Shown: in pieces, positions 24,289 through 32,925 of the stretch | Layout: the number at the start of each line of letters is the position of its first letter | Position numbering within the stretch: position 1 is the stretch's first letter | Source: a virus | Strand: one strand, 5' to 3' | Virus record (IMG/VR): IMGVR_UViG_3300047318_000266 | Location: 1-54,810 of that record | DNA length: 54,810 nucleotides | Position numbers and translations under genes: made by a program | Notes under the pieces: model-generated | What the model was told of the DNA's origin: nothing | The model's input: only the letters and a program-made list of their open reading frames with translations | The model's database searches: none

Positions 24289-24696
24289 TTACGCCGCCTC
24301 CTCTTCCGTAGTTTCTTTGTCCAGATCGTAGCTAACCGTAATCTCGCCGTATTCCCACCGCTTATACACCGCCGCTATTTTATCCGCTGCCTCACCGTAG
24401 AGCTTAGCGGCTGCCTGCTGCGTGATGCCCATAATTCCCGCCGCGTCTTTCTGCGTCATATCCGCGCCGCTGATCCACGCGAGTGCTTCCGTTTGGCGCT
24501 CTGTTAAGCCAGCGGAGAGGATAGCGCTGTGCAGGTCGAGTAGTATACAGCTCGCGTCTGTGTCTCCGTTAAAGCGTGCGGAGTTAACGTGGTGACGATC
24601 ACGGAGAAGCTTACGTACGCCCTCTGCGTCATTCAAAACGTATTTAACTTCGTATGTGCGTGCGCCTTTGTCGACGTCGATCTTGACTGATCCGAT
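24289..24696 (-). CDS. Sigma-70 region 4-like regulator, probable ATC start
   Basis: 135 aa if translation starts at ATC 24696, nine bases after AAAGGGG (24706-24712). The C-terminal half is a region-4-like helix-turn-helix: AGLTERQTEALAWISGADMTQKDAAGIMGITQQAAAKLYGEA. The N-terminal part (GSVKIDVDKGARTYEVKYVL) looks coding but precedes the only standard start, a TTG at 24636 with no ribosome site. The open frame goes up to 24770, so a longer form from another non-AUG codon is possible. It may act as an ArpU-like late regulator. Confidence 0.72.
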   Translation of the reverse strand: MGSVKIDVDKGARTYEVKYVLNDAEGVRKLLRDRHHVNSARFNGDTDASCILLDLHSAILSAGLTERQTEALAWISGADMTQKDAAGIMGITQQAAAKLYGEAADKIAAVYKRWEYGEITVSYDLDKETTEEEAA

Positions 24697-24827
24697 AGTA
24701 ATCCGCCCCTTTATCCGTTGTTTTGAGAAAACCGGCGCAGCCTCACCGTAGCCCCGCGCCAGTGATTCCGCTTATTGTGAATTTGTCTAACGTTGAAATT
24801 TGCGAATCCTATAGCGCAGTCCAGCGC

Positions 24828-25025
24828 TTAATCCGCAATCGTTCGCTCTAATCCCGTTTCCGCCCGCACATACTCGTCCTCGCAGAGTCCTTCGTGCGTC
24901 TTGTCTCCGTTCGTGTACGTTGTGACCGCATCGCCTACGTAAATCTCGCCGCCGCACCATGCGCAGTAAGCGGAGACACGTGGCTCACTCGGCGGTTGGA
25001 AGCGTTCGTCCAGCGGGCTCCACAT
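24828..25025 (-). CDS. Small Cys-containing hypothetical protein
   Basis: 65 aa. A CAWCGGEIYVGD motif with a later C suggests a small zinc-binding fold. The ATG overlaps the stop of the methyltransferase gene by one base (TAATG) and has GGGAGG upstream. A 130-base gap with no clear gene follows before the regulator at 24696. Confidence 0.75.
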   Translation of the reverse strand: MWSPLDERFQPPSEPRVSAYCAWCGGEIYVGDAVTTYTNGDKTHEGLCEDEYVRAETGLERTIAD

Positions 25026-26362
25026 TACGCCGCCTCCCGCAGATCGACCGCTAAAGCTGCGTTAAGTTGCTCCGCCAGCGCGACTCCGATCACGTAGGAG
25101 ACGCGCGATGCGACTCCGTTGCCGACGATACGGTATTGCGCGGAAAGCGAGATTGTGTCAGGCAGCACATACGTATCGGGTACGGATTGGATACGGAGGC
25201 ATTCGCGAACGGTGAAGCGACGGGGCTGCGGCGCAGGGTGTACGCCTTCATTTCGCGCATGACTCCTTACCGTCAGAGACGGCGATTCCCAGGAAGTGAC
25301 TCGATTAGCTTTCTCGTATGTCCAATCGGGATTAATATTGTCAAATAAATGGCCGTGATGATTATCGGTGTACGACGGGTGTACGAACGCCTTCCCTTCG
25401 TTAAATATCCGCCCCATTATCGTAGGGCTTGGTTCCTCCCATGGATTGACGCGGAACCCAAACGCCCCACCTGCGTTCCTTCTAGCGTAACCCTCAAGAG
25501 CCTTCTCCGTGATTATTTTCTCTTCGTTGTTCGCGATTGGTTCCGGTAAATCTCCTATGACATCCCGCAACACCTGCGTCCGATAATCAACAGCGCTCGG
25601 CTCCGGAAACTCAAACGTAAATCCGAGGTCTTTGCGGACACCGACGATAAACACGCGCTCTCTCTTCTGCGCTACTCCGTAATCCCATGCGTTGATTAGG
25701 CGCCAGGACACTGCATAACCGATCCGGCCGAACTCCGCGAGAAGCGCGTCAAAAGTCGGGCGGTGCTTCTTCATGATCAAACCCTTTACGTTCTCAAATA
25801 CGAAGGCTTTCGGCTGCCTATCCGCTATGGTCTGCAGGTACGTCCATACGAGTTTACCGCGCTCACCCTCTTCGCCTGCACCTTCGCCAGCGACCGAATA
25901 GTCTTGGCACGGCGGACCGCCTGCGATGACGTCAGTGTCGGGTATCCGCGCCTGCAACGCCTCATCCGTAATGTCTCCGCAGATAACGTGGTCGCCGATG
26001 TTATATGCGTACGCTTCTACTGCGCGCTTATCGAAGTCGTTAGCGAAGGTGATGTCGTAGCCTGCCGCCTGCAGTCCGACGGCCATCAATCCACCGCCAC
26101 AAAACAACTCAGCTACCGTCAGTCCGTTCGCGGGTAATTGTGGTGTTACGTTATAATTGCGTATGAATACCGTCTCCTCTCGTCTTCCTTCCAGCGATAC
26201 GAGTCCGTTCGGAGCGCCCTTCGCCCACTGCGTTAAGACGGCGGATGACGGCGCGTCCATTTGTGCAATCGGATGCTTGCGAATGTATTCCGCATAGCCT
26301 CCGTCTGCCATTTTCTGCGCTACCGCTGCGCTAAGTGGCTCCGGATCGTGATTCGCTATCAC
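25025..26362 (-). CDS. DNA (cytosine-5) methyltransferase
   Basis: 445 aa. The C5-MTase motifs appear in order: I VAELFCGGGLMAVGLQ near residue 82, IV GGPPCQDYS near 147 (catalytic Cys), VI AFVFENVKGL near 190, VIII QKRERVFIVGVR near 235, IX FTVRECLRIQSVPDTY near 390 and X QYRIVGNGV near 420. The target recognition region is about 260-380. It probably protects phage DNA from host restriction; no cognate endonuclease is seen. The first 75 residues are an extra N-terminal helix region. GTG start after GGAGGTGAGCGCCA. Confidence 0.95.
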   Translation of the reverse strand: MIANHDPEPLSAAVAQKMADGGYAEYIRKHPIAQMDAPSSAVLTQWAKGAPNGLVSLEGRREETVFIRNYNVTPQLPANGLTVAELFCGGGLMAVGLQAAGYDITFANDFDKRAVEAYAYNIGDHVICGDITDEALQARIPDTDVIAGGPPCQDYSVAGEGAGEEGERGKLVWTYLQTIADRQPKAFVFENVKGLIMKKHRPTFDALLAEFGRIGYAVSWRLINAWDYGVAQKRERVFIVGVRKDLGFTFEFPEPSAVDYRTQVLRDVIGDLPEPIANNEEKIITEKALEGYARRNAGGAFGFRVNPWEEPSPTIMGRIFNEGKAFVHPSYTDNHHGHLFDNINPDWTYEKANRVTSWESPSLTVRSHARNEGVHPAPQPRRFTVRECLRIQSVPDTYVLPDTISLSAQYRIVGNGVASRVSYVIGVALAEQLNAALAVDLREAA

Positions 26363-26492
26363 TGGCGCTCACCTCCGAGTCATCGCGTCTTTGTAACGGC
26401 GTCCGCTCGTCGTAAGACTCCGATTTAATCGCGTCAATCCGTCCGTACATGTAACCGGCCTCGTAACCTGCGCGGTAATCATTAACGCTCAT
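26331..26492 (-). CDS. Small hypothetical protein
   Basis: 53 aa from the ATG at 26492, nine bases after AAGGAGG. Sequence starts SVNDYRAGYEAGYMYGRIDAI and ends in a Ser/Asp/Glu-rich, probably disordered tail. It overlaps the methyltransferase start by 32 bases. Confidence 0.65.
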   Translation of the reverse strand: MSVNDYRAGYEAGYMYGRIDAIKSESYDERTPLQRRDDSEVSASDSESRSGAT

Positions 26493-26493
26493 A

Positions 26494-27195
26494 TTAAGCC
26501 GCCTCCTTCGCGCCCAAATACGCCATAATCTCGTCAATCTGCGCATACAACTCCGCGAGGCTCCTATCGTTCACTACGGTAAAATCCGCTGCGTATCCGT
26601 CGAGCGCTGTTTCCGTTCCGTGCGCCAGGTCTGCGTAGTTGAACGTATCGCCCGATTCGACTGCGCGCTGGATGCGGAGGCCGTCTGGGGCATCAACGCG
26701 GATTAGGACGTACGAGCGGGTGGCGAGCGCTTCATACTCCGATTCCTGACGCACATCCGTTATTACTACGGGACCGTCCGTACCACTTACCGGACAATTA
26801 CGCGAGTACTCGATGTTCTCGAAACAAGCGTCAACCCATACGTTTTCTCCGTAGTGTTCGCGCATAAATTGACCGTGAAACTGATAACCGGCGCGAGGTT
26901 TAGGATCACGCGGTATCTCCGGATAACGGCGGTGAAAGTCACGCTTGAGTTCGTCGCCGAACGCGTAACGTGTGTATCCGTATTTGTCCGCGAGATAGGC
27001 GGCAACAACGTCCTTGCCTGCGCGGAGCTTTCCGATGAGACCAACGTTAGGTAACGTCGATGTTCGGGAAACTCGCGCCAGTTTACGGACCATCGGTGCG
27101 CCCATACAGCGCTTATGCCCAGAGTACCGTACGCCCGCGTGAGTGAACGAGTATACCGATGCAACGTCCTCTCCGCAGCAATCACACGTCGCCAT
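26494..27195 (-). CDS. Deoxynucleoside monophosphate kinase-like, with N-terminal zinc finger
   Basis: 233 aa. The kinase part begins near residue 48: VGLIGKLRAGKDVVAAYLAD (P-loop), YAFGDELKRDFHRR, VVITDVRQESEYEAL and LIRVDAPDGLRIQRA. This resembles phage dNMP kinases that supply dNDPs. The first 35 residues add CDCC...H...HKRC, a zinc-finger-like module uncommon in this family. The ATG follows GGAGGCGAGCG. It belongs to the same operon as dUTPase. Confidence 0.8.
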   Translation of the reverse strand: MATCDCCGEDVASVYSFTHAGVRYSGHKRCMGAPMVRKLARVSRTSTLPNVGLIGKLRAGKDVVAAYLADKYGYTRYAFGDELKRDFHRRYPEIPRDPKPRAGYQFHGQFMREHYGENVWVDACFENIEYSRNCPVSGTDGPVVITDVRQESEYEALATRSYVLIRVDAPDGLRIQRAVESGDTFNYADLAHGTETALDGYAADFTVVNDRSLAELYAQIDEIMAYLGAKEAA

Positions 27196-27349
27196 CAGCG
27201 CTCGCCTCCTCGTCTGATACCGTCGTTACGTCCCACTCCTGCGCATACTCTTCGTTAAATAGCCACGCGCTTACGCGGTCGGCCGGGGAGTAACCCGCAG
27301 CCTCTTCGTCGTCATACGTAAGCTCAACGGTGAATACTATGCGTTTCAT
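27182..27349 (-). CDS. Small acidic hypothetical protein
   Basis: 55 aa: KRIVFTVELTYDDEEAAG, then DRVSAWLFNEEYAQEWDV and an acidic tail. It overlaps its upstream neighbour by four bases and the kinase start by 14. No family is recognised. Confidence 0.68.
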   Translation of the reverse strand: MKRIVFTVELTYDDEEAAGYSPADRVSAWLFNEEYAQEWDVTTVSDEEASADGDV

Positions 27350-27573
27350 TCGGCGGACACCTCCGTTTTCTCAACGTTGATCCACTTTCCGTCTGCGTCC
27401 GTATCCCATACCGGAGTAACCGCGCCACCAATGCGGATGATTCGGTAATTTCCGATGGACGATCCGAAACCGCGCATTGAAATCTTAGCGCGTGTCGCTG
27501 TCAGATACAGCGCTCGGCCATACGCAGGCTTTCCGTCAGACTTACGTACGATTGCGAATACTTCCGTCAGCAT
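27346..27573 (-). CDS. Small beta-rich hypothetical protein
   Basis: 75 aa. It begins LTEVFAIVRKSDGKPAYGRALYL and has YRIIRIGGAVTPVWDTDADGKW. It looks like a single beta-barrel. It lies one base after the large SH3-repeat gene and starts after AAGGGGCTGCG, so it is co-translated. Confidence 0.7.
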   Translation of the reverse strand: MLTEVFAIVRKSDGKPAYGRALYLTATRAKISMRGFGSSIGNYRIIRIGGAVTPVWDTDADGKWINVEKTEVSAE

Positions 27574-27574
27574 A

Positions 27575-29104
27575 TTACGCAGCCCCTTTCAGCGCGGAGG
27601 ACGGCGCGGATTGGCCGCCGTCCTCATCTCGTGAGTCATCCGTAATACGCAAGGTACCGCCGAGTAGTGAGTTAGCGAATTTTAGCGAAAGTTTATCGCG
27701 GTCACTTACGATATCATTCACAATCGTAAATGACGTGGACTTACCGGTCACGACGTCACCAACGCGGACCTCCGTTGGCCCCGGCGCGTCCAGATACTCC
27801 GCAGGAACCGTCAGGCCGAGCGCTCGGCGAACAGCGATAGCCTTCCCGATATGGACGTTAAACGTCTCACCCGGTGTGCAGCGCGCTTTACCGCGATAGA
27901 ATACGATATGACTACGGACGCTTCGTATCAACGCTACGACCGTTCCCTTCTCGCGATTAACGATAAACTCGCAAGCGTCCGTAATGACTACGCCGCCTTC
28001 TTCCGTAAACCATACACTTGGCGAGTAACCCTCGCGGCTCGGGTAATTGCGGCTGAGCACCGCCTCAACGTCAGCCTTCGCACGCTCAACGATCTCGTCA
28101 CGTATCTCCTGCGCGGATTTCATAACGCCGAGACTCGCGAACGACGGCAGCGCACTGTCAACGGGACCGGACGCGACTTTACGCTCGGCGATTACGGACT
28201 CTAACGCAGTGATTTTCGCTTCGGCCTGCGTGAGTCGGAGCGCAAGGTTGGCGATGTTGGCGGCCGCTTGGGACTCCGCAGGTTGGGCGGAGAGGAGGGC
28301 AGAGGCAGCGGATTCTACCGGTTCGAGTACGCGGCGTGCATCCGGATTCACCGACCATTTTCCGTTAGGGTAAACGTAGTCATTGCCTTGTCCGCTGAAA
28401 TCTACGTCATTACCTCCGCAATAAACTCCGACATTACCTACTCGGAAGAACTCACCGTCCGACCCACCGGAGCCGCAACGGTCGTTTACGATAATCACGC
28501 GATCGCCCACCGCAGCCTTACGGTCGACTAGACGGAGCCGTTCGCCGTCGATGCGCAGGATTTCCGTAGGCTCCAAAACGGAATATTCGCGGTGATAAAA
28601 CAGCTTACCGCTGGTGCTGCCCGCGAGTCCTCCGCTAATATGGTCAATAACGAAAATTTCTCCGTTACGATAATCCGGCACTTCCCGTCCGCCCTCCGTT
28701 CTCACTCCGGTAGCTTCCGTCATAATTACCGTTTCCCCTACGGCCGCCTTCCGCTTAACCTCGCGATATTCACGTGAGATACCGCCGATCGATTCGTCGG
28801 GGAGGAGCGTAACACCGGAAAGCTCAGCGGGTTGAATACGCAAGCCACTTTCGTTAATGATGTGACGTTCTCCGTTCGCGGCCTGTACGATCCATAGCGT
28901 TGATCCGGGGTAGCCCGTAAGATGTGGACCATAGGTTAACAGCGTTACGGTATCGCCATTTTCAGGCTTCTTGCGTGTATCCGTTGAATCACTTTCAGCA
29001 GACGCGTCCGGATATCCGTGTGCTACAGCGAAAGCGTTGTAAGTGGAGAATATCCGTCCCTTTTCAGTAATCTCCGCTTTCCTACCGTCAATAATCTTCG
29101 TCAT
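27575..29104 (-). CDS. Multidomain protein with SH3-like repeats, paralogue A
   Basis: 509 aa. Three SH3/KOW-like units can be seen: GDTVTLLTYGPHLTGYPGSTLWIVQ near residue 50, YREVKRKAAVGETVIMTEATG near 112 and LVDRKAAVGDRVIIVNDRCG near 190. A coiled coil lies near 262-305. The C-terminal domain (about 320-455) has FNVHIGKAIAVRRALGLTVPAEYLDAP, shared with the protein at 31879-32814. The function is unknown; proteins with this pattern are common in Bacillota phages. It starts ATG in a TAATG overlap after GGGAG. Confidence 0.78.
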   Translation of the reverse strand: MTKIIDGRKAEITEKGRIFSTYNAFAVAHGYPDASAESDSTDTRKKPENGDTVTLLTYGPHLTGYPGSTLWIVQAANGERHIINESGLRIQPAELSGVTLLPDESIGGISREYREVKRKAAVGETVIMTEATGVRTEGGREVPDYRNGEIFVIDHISGGLAGSTSGKLFYHREYSVLEPTEILRIDGERLRLVDRKAAVGDRVIIVNDRCGSGGSDGEFFRVGNVGVYCGGNDVDFSGQGNDYVYPNGKWSVNPDARRVLEPVESAASALLSAQPAESQAAANIANLALRLTQAEAKITALESVIAERKVASGPVDSALPSFASLGVMKSAQEIRDEIVERAKADVEAVLSRNYPSREGYSPSVWFTEEGGVVITDACEFIVNREKGTVVALIRSVRSHIVFYRGKARCTPGETFNVHIGKAIAVRRALGLTVPAEYLDAPGPTEVRVGDVVTGKSTSFTIVNDIVSDRDKLSLKFANSLLGGTLRITDDSRDEDGGQSAPSSALKGAA

Positions 29105-29208
29105 TAATAACCGTCTCCCTTATCGTAGATTACCGCCGTTGGCGCGGCGGTTTGTTGCGTCAGGAAAGGCGTTTGCCCGTTACGTCTGTCCCCGTCTCTT
29201 GCGTCCAT
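29104..29208 (-). CDS. Very small hypothetical protein with TAATG overlaps on both sides
   Basis: 34 aa (MDARDGDRRNGQTPFLTQQ, then AVIYDKGDGY). Start and stop both share one base with neighbouring genes (TAATG), and its last codons contain the GGGAG site of the next gene. The sequence is polar and probably disordered. The tight packing is the main support. Confidence 0.5.
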   Translation of the reverse strand: MDARDGDRRNGQTPFLTQQTAAPTAVIYDKGDGY

Positions 29209-29447
29209 TACACGCTAATCAACGCGTGTATTCTCGCGTCGTTCAATTCCGTGATTAGCAGCGCGAGTTCTCGTTCGCTTACGCCGACGTGTTCGAGCAG
29301 CGGTTCGGCGGCGAGTCCATGCGGGGTTAATGCCGCGATGACAACGCCTGTTACGTGACCGGCCCGCGCTAAATTCGCGTAGTGTTCGAGCGTCTCCGCG
29401 ACTGCGTTTGGAAACGGGATTATTTCTGCGGATTGTTGCGTAGTCAT
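29208..29447 (-). CDS. Small hypothetical protein, helical
   Basis: 79 aa from the ATG at 29447 (GGGGGG seven bases before). Contains EIIPFPNAVAETLEHYANLARAG, then SERELALLITELNDARIHALI. The EIIPFP start resembles small phage proteins of unknown role. No domain is assigned. Confidence 0.68.
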   Translation of the reverse strand: MTTQQSAEIIPFPNAVAETLEHYANLARAGHVTGVVIAALTPHGLAAEPLLEHVGVSERELALLITELNDARIHALISV

Positions 29448-29461
29448 TAGCGGACCCCCCT

Positions 29462-29557
29462 TTACGTTAATATTGCAAACAGCGTGTACCAAAACGCTAA
29501 GCATACGATAATCACGACGGCCCATACGATGATAAATTCGTAGTTGAGGCGTTTCAT
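29462..29557 (-). CDS. Small single-pass membrane protein
   Basis: 31 aa: a short basic start (MKRLNYE) and one hydrophobic helix (FIIVWAVVIIVCLAFWYTLF). The ATG overlaps the dUTPase stop by four bases. It is too short for a family call. Confidence 0.6.
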   Translation of the reverse strand: MKRLNYEFIIVWAVVIIVCLAFWYTLFAILT

Positions 29558-30201
29558 ACGCTGACTCCCGACGAGCCGAAACCGTTGTTCCCGCGTTCGC
29601 TCTCCGCTAATTCCGTGACGACTTCGAAGTTAACTCGCGGATACGGGATAATAAACGCTTGGCATACGCGATCTCCCTTGCGGATAATGTATGACGAGTT
29701 AATCTCGTCTGAACGCGCCATCCGACAGTTGCCGTTCACGTAGAATACTAAGTCGTCCGTAACCGGTACATCGTGACCGACCGCAATATTATCGAACATC
29801 ATCGCAACTTCACCGCGATAATCCGCATCTATAACGCCTATTCCGTTCGGCTGCCGGAGGGCCGTCTTAAGCGCGATTCCTGATCGCATACATACGAGCA
29901 TTACGTAGCCGGGCGGTATTTCGAACGCCAGGCCTAGCGGAATCTTCTGCGTCTCGCCGGGCGCAATCACTGCGTCTTCCACCGAGACGAGATCGAAGCC
30001 AGCCGCTAAGTCCGTTGCATACTGCGGTATTACTGCGTCCGGATGTAGACGCTTAATCTTAACGTTAATTCCGTTTTCCACACGCTCACCTCTCCGTAAT
30101 TTATCGAGTAACTCCGCCCGATGCCGCCCGCGCTCCGCCATGATAGCGGCCTGACTGCGGTCGGCTACGAGCCTTACGCCTCCAAGCGCCTCCTTCGTCA
30201 T
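29554..30201 (-). CDS. dut: dUTPase
   Basis: 215 aa from the ATG at 30201, which overlaps the previous stop by four bases. It hydrolyses dUTP to dUMP and keeps uracil out of DNA. All five trimeric dUTPase motifs are present: AAGFDLVSVED (1), VCMRSGIALK (2), GVIDADYRGEVAM (3), RKGDRVCQAFI (4) and ERGNNGFGSSG (5). The first 65 residues are a helical extension (RSQAAIMAERGRHRAELLDKLRRGE) not found in the core enzyme. Confidence 0.94.
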   Translation of the reverse strand: MTKEALGGVRLVADRSQAAIMAERGRHRAELLDKLRRGERVENGINVKIKRLHPDAVIPQYATDLAAGFDLVSVEDAVIAPGETQKIPLGLAFEIPPGYVMLVCMRSGIALKTALRQPNGIGVIDADYRGEVAMMFDNIAVGHDVPVTDDLVFYVNGNCRMARSDEINSSYIIRKGDRVCQAFIIPYPRVNFEVVTELAESERGNNGFGSSGVSV

Positions 30202-30359
30202 AACAGCGCCACGACTAACGCCCGCACCGCAATGGCCCCGGCGATGACTACGAATAATGCCGCCCAATCACGCGCTGACTCTTCCGCCGCTGCGCGACGT
30301 TCATCGACCGGCTTAACGCGGTAGCCGCGCGGCGTGCGTTCGATATCGTACGTTGTCAT
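30198..30359 (-). CDS. Small single-pass membrane protein
   Basis: 53 aa. A charged N-terminal half (YDIERTPRGYRVKPVDERRAAAEE) is followed by one transmembrane helix (DWAALFVVIAGAIAVRALVVALL). AAGGAGG lies eight bases before the ATG. Overlaps the dUTPase start by four bases. Confidence 0.68.
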   Translation of the reverse strand: MTTYDIERTPRGYRVKPVDERRAAAEESARDWAALFVVIAGAIAVRALVVALL

Positions 30360-30363
30360 AGCG

Positions 30364-30732
30364 TCAGCCTCCTTGATATGCGCGCCAGCACGACGGACAC
30401 ATATCGTTGTCCTCCGCGTAGGTTCCGATTTCTACCGTTACCCACTCGTCGCAGCTGTCGCAGAAGTACGCGCGGCAATCTTCGGCCGCCTCCGCTGGTT
30501 CTTCCGCCGGTTCTTTAGCGTGGAGAATATCCGCTACAGTATCGTAGAATAGCGCCTCAAGGCTCGCGCGTTTCTCCGCGTCTGTACGCACGGGCGCTGC
30601 CTCGAACAGCGGACCTACCGCAAGCGCAATTCTCGGCGTGGTTAAATCGTCAAGGTTACCGCCGAGCTTTTCGTACGTCTGCGAGATCATCTGAAGCGTC
30701 ATCAAACGCTTAATCATCGCGTCATCTAGCAT
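30364..30732 (-). CDS. Hypothetical protein with C-terminal zinc ribbon
   Basis: 122 aa. Residues 1-75 are helical; residues 85-120 contain CRAYFCDSCDEWVTVEIG and CPSCWRAYQ, a CxxC...CxxC zinc ribbon. It lies just downstream of the PhoH-like gene. Possibly nucleic-acid binding (inference). Confidence 0.75.
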   Translation of the reverse strand: MLDDAMIKRLMTLQMISQTYEKLGGNLDDLTTPRIALAVGPLFEAAPVRTDAEKRASLEALFYDTVADILHAKEPAEEPAEAAEDCRAYFCDSCDEWVTVEIGTYAEDNDMCPSCWRAYQGG

Positions 30733-30760
30733 TACGCTACCCCCTTCGTTGTACCTGCGT

Positions 30761-31414
30761 TTACCATTCGAGTGTGTCCGCGTGTTGCGCCAGTTGGCCC
30801 CGGAAGTTAACGGTCAATTCGCAAACCTGTGCGTACGGCTCATTGCGGAAGTGTTCGATATACGGTGCGAATCCGGATTTGCTAACGTTCTGCAGATCGC
30901 ATTGTTCCGTATGCCCCTCTAAAATGACGGAGCAATCGTCGTGGATTCTAGTAAGAAGTTTTTTCAACTCTCCGCGAGTAAAGTTCTGCGATTCTCCGAT
31001 GATGACCGTTTTCCCTTTGATATTCGTACCGCGAGCGAAGATGTGGCTCATCGGGTATACCCACGCCGTTCCGCGCTTCAATGCCTCCGCGTTCTCCGGA
31101 TCGTATATCACCTTCGCCGGGTCTTCGCCGATCTCGTACAGCGCGTCGCTCAGCGGAGTGATGTACGCAGCTTCCTTCTCGCGCTGATTACCCGGCCGGA
31201 ATCCCATGCGGCCTTCTTCGACCGGACTGAATACGTAGACTAGCGGTTTCCCGAGCAACTTGGCGGCCGCTACAGCGAGCGTAGTCTTTCCGGTGCCTGA
31301 CCGCGCATTAACTAGCGTGAGTTGGCGGTCAAATATCGAGTTTACGTAAATGCGCTGCTCGTCCGTTAGCTTATCGGCGAATCCGAAGAACATCGAATCT
31401 TTCGGTAGTGGCAT
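30761..31414 (-). CDS. PhoH-like ATPase
   Basis: 217 aa. P-loop ATPase of the PhoH family: VNARSGTGKTTLAVAAAKLL near residue 35 (Walker A), VFSPVEEGRMGFRPGNQREK near 61, and KTVIIGESQNFTRGELKKLLTR near 135 (Walker B region), then VNFRGQLAQH. PhoH is common in virulent phages and linked to RNA or phosphate metabolism, but its phage role is not settled. The ATG follows GAAGGAGGCCAACGT. Confidence 0.92.
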   Translation of the reverse strand: MPLPKDSMFFGFADKLTDEQRIYVNSIFDRQLTLVNARSGTGKTTLAVAAAKLLGKPLVYVFSPVEEGRMGFRPGNQREKEAAYITPLSDALYEIGEDPAKVIYDPENAEALKRGTAWVYPMSHIFARGTNIKGKTVIIGESQNFTRGELKKLLTRIHDDCSVILEGHTEQCDLQNVSKSGFAPYIEHFRNEPYAQVCELTVNFRGQLAQHADTLEW

Positions 31415-31432
31415 ACGTTGGCCTCCTTCGTA

Positions 31433-31582
31433 TTATTCCGTTTCGATATAAACGCGGGTTGAGCCTTCGGTGCTCGTTACGCGGAAGAACTCGAACGTCG
31501 CATCCGCATCATAGTCGTAGAGGATTACGGTAGCCTCTGGTGGATATTTCGCCAATTCCGCGATTAATGCCGCTACATTCAT
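31433..31582 (-). CDS. Small hypothetical protein
   Basis: 49 aa: NVAALIAELAKYPPEATVIL, then YDADATFEFFRVTS and VYIETE. The pattern with a helix followed by V-x-L-Y-D-Y-D resembles short phage alpha/beta proteins. GGAGGTGGCGG precedes the ATG; it overlaps the next upstream gene by four bases. Confidence 0.68.
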   Translation of the reverse strand: MNVAALIAELAKYPPEATVILYDYDADATFEFFRVTSTEGSTRVYIETE

Positions 31583-31878
31583 TCCGCCACCTCCCGTTCT
31601 TCGATTACGAATATTGCTCCGCGCTGCTCCACGATCTCGTATTTCTGCGCATCGATAACGCTACCCGGGCGGAGTGTGACTTCGTGGCGGACCGGAGTGT
31701 GTACGCTGTTTACCGCCGCCAGAACGAGGAGGGCGCACACTACGGTTACTAACAGCAGTCCGTATTCCCGCGTAATAATCGCTCCGCCTACGAAAAGCAG
31801 CGCAATTACTCCGAAGAATACTATCGCAGCGACCGCGCCTGAGTCTGTTCCGCCGCCATACGTATTCAGTACGTCCAT
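31579..31878 (-). CDS. Membrane protein with soluble C-terminal domain
   Basis: 99 aa. Two hydrophobic segments (GAVAAIVFFGVIALLFVGGA and YGLLLVTVVCALLVLAAVN) are followed by a beta-rich tail (HEVTLRPGSVIDAQKYEIVEQ, GAIFVIEE). Its topology suggests a hairpin in the membrane. The role is unknown. It starts directly after the stop of the SH3-repeat gene. Confidence 0.75.
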   Translation of the reverse strand: MDVLNTYGGGTDSGAVAAIVFFGVIALLFVGGAIITREYGLLLVTVVCALLVLAAVNSVHTPVRHEVTLRPGSVIDAQKYEIVEQRGAIFVIEEREVAE

Positions 31879-32814
31879 TTACGCGACTCCCTTCGGACGC
31901 AGCGAGTGATTGCCCGCGCCGCCTGCCGCGATAAGTTCGCCATAGTCAACGTCGGTGTCGTCGATGATCTTGCCTTCGCGAGCAACCGGTGATCCCGGAG
32001 CCGCCTCGTCCGTGCCGTGCGTGCCTTCTTTTATGGAGCCCGGCGTGATAGTGTAGCGCTTATTTGCGTATGTTACTTTCGCATAATCGTACGCCTTCTC
32101 CGGCTGCGGCGCGTCCATATACTCGCCCGGCACCGTCAGACCCAGCGCCTTACGCAGCGCGATCGCCTTGCCGATTTCTGCGTGGAATACGTCGGCTGGC
32201 GAACACTTTGCGGTGAACTTGGCGTAGACGGCGTTACCGCGCTTAACTAACGCCGTAACAACGCGCTTATCACGGTTAACGTGGAACTCAGCGGTGTAAA
32301 AGCGACCGTGCAGCGGAGACACTTTCGGAAGGTCCGCGAACGTACTTTTGCCAATCCGCAGCAACTCCGTAACGTCAGCGGTTGCCTTCGCGATAACCTG
32401 TGCGCGGGTCAGCTTACGCGGAACGTCCGGCTTACTAACACTTACGCCCGTCGCCTTAACGCTGCCTGCGCTGTCTACCGCAAGCCCAGACGCTGTAATT
32501 CCGCTTTCCAACTCCGGCAGGATCGCGCGAATGGCGTCCGCGTTGGCGAGAATGAACTGGCGGAAGGCTGCGGTCAGTGCGTCGGGTTCCTGCGGGGAGG
32601 TCGCGTCATTGATCGGATCAAGAACGATGTACTCGCGATGGAAAAGGCCGCGTCTTCCTACAGGCAACTCCGCGAAGGCACCGCTGTCCCCGGAAACCTC
32701 CACAACCACGCCTTCGTCTCCTACGCCGTAACCAATCGCCAACTCCGGCTTTACGATCTTAATCCGTTCCCCCACCGCTGCCTTACGTTTAACTTCGCGA
32801 TAATTTACGTTCAT
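31879..32814 (-). CDS. Multidomain protein with SH3-like unit, paralogue B
   Basis: 311 aa. It has one SH3-like unit at the start (YREVKRKAAVGERIKIVKPE, ending FHREYIVLDP) that is nearly the same as in the 27575 gene, and the same C-terminal domain (FHAEIGKAIALRKALGLTVPGEYMDAP). The middle is helical. First gene downstream of the repeated promoter-like element at 32874-32908 and so likely the head of a long operon reaching toward 24.3 kb. Confidence 0.78.
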   Translation of the reverse strand: MNVNYREVKRKAAVGERIKIVKPELAIGYGVGDEGVVVEVSGDSGAFAELPVGRRGLFHREYIVLDPINDATSPQEPDALTAAFRQFILANADAIRAILPELESGITASGLAVDSAGSVKATGVSVSKPDVPRKLTRAQVIAKATADVTELLRIGKSTFADLPKVSPLHGRFYTAEFHVNRDKRVVTALVKRGNAVYAKFTAKCSPADVFHAEIGKAIALRKALGLTVPGEYMDAPQPEKAYDYAKVTYANKRYTITPGSIKEGTHGTDEAAPGSPVAREGKIIDDTDVDYGELIAAGGAGNHSLRPKGVA

Positions 32815-32873
32815 TTATCGTTGCCTCCTTCGTAGTTGAGCGCTAGGTTAACGCGTCTCTCGCGCCCTATACC

Positions 32874-32908
32874 GTATTAATCGTAGTCGTCCGGAGCTCC
32901 CGCACCTT
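32874..32908 (-). promoter_or_regulatory. Repeated 35-bp promoter-like element, copy A
   Basis: On the minus strand: AAGGTGCGGGAG, nine variable bases, ACTACGATTAATAC, then TATA-like GGTATAGG. The same 12 and 14 bases with the same nine-base gap occur at 46392-46426. Copy A is 60 bases before the ATG at 32814 and just after a terminator. No good sigma-A -35/-10 pair overlaps it. Confidence 0.68.
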
Positions 32909-32925
32909 CAAACGGAACTTTATAT

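Noticed and set aside
25025-26362. Restriction-modification system
   Set aside because: Only the methyltransferase is seen; neighbouring genes are a tiny protein and a nucleotide kinase, so a protective orphan enzyme is more likely.
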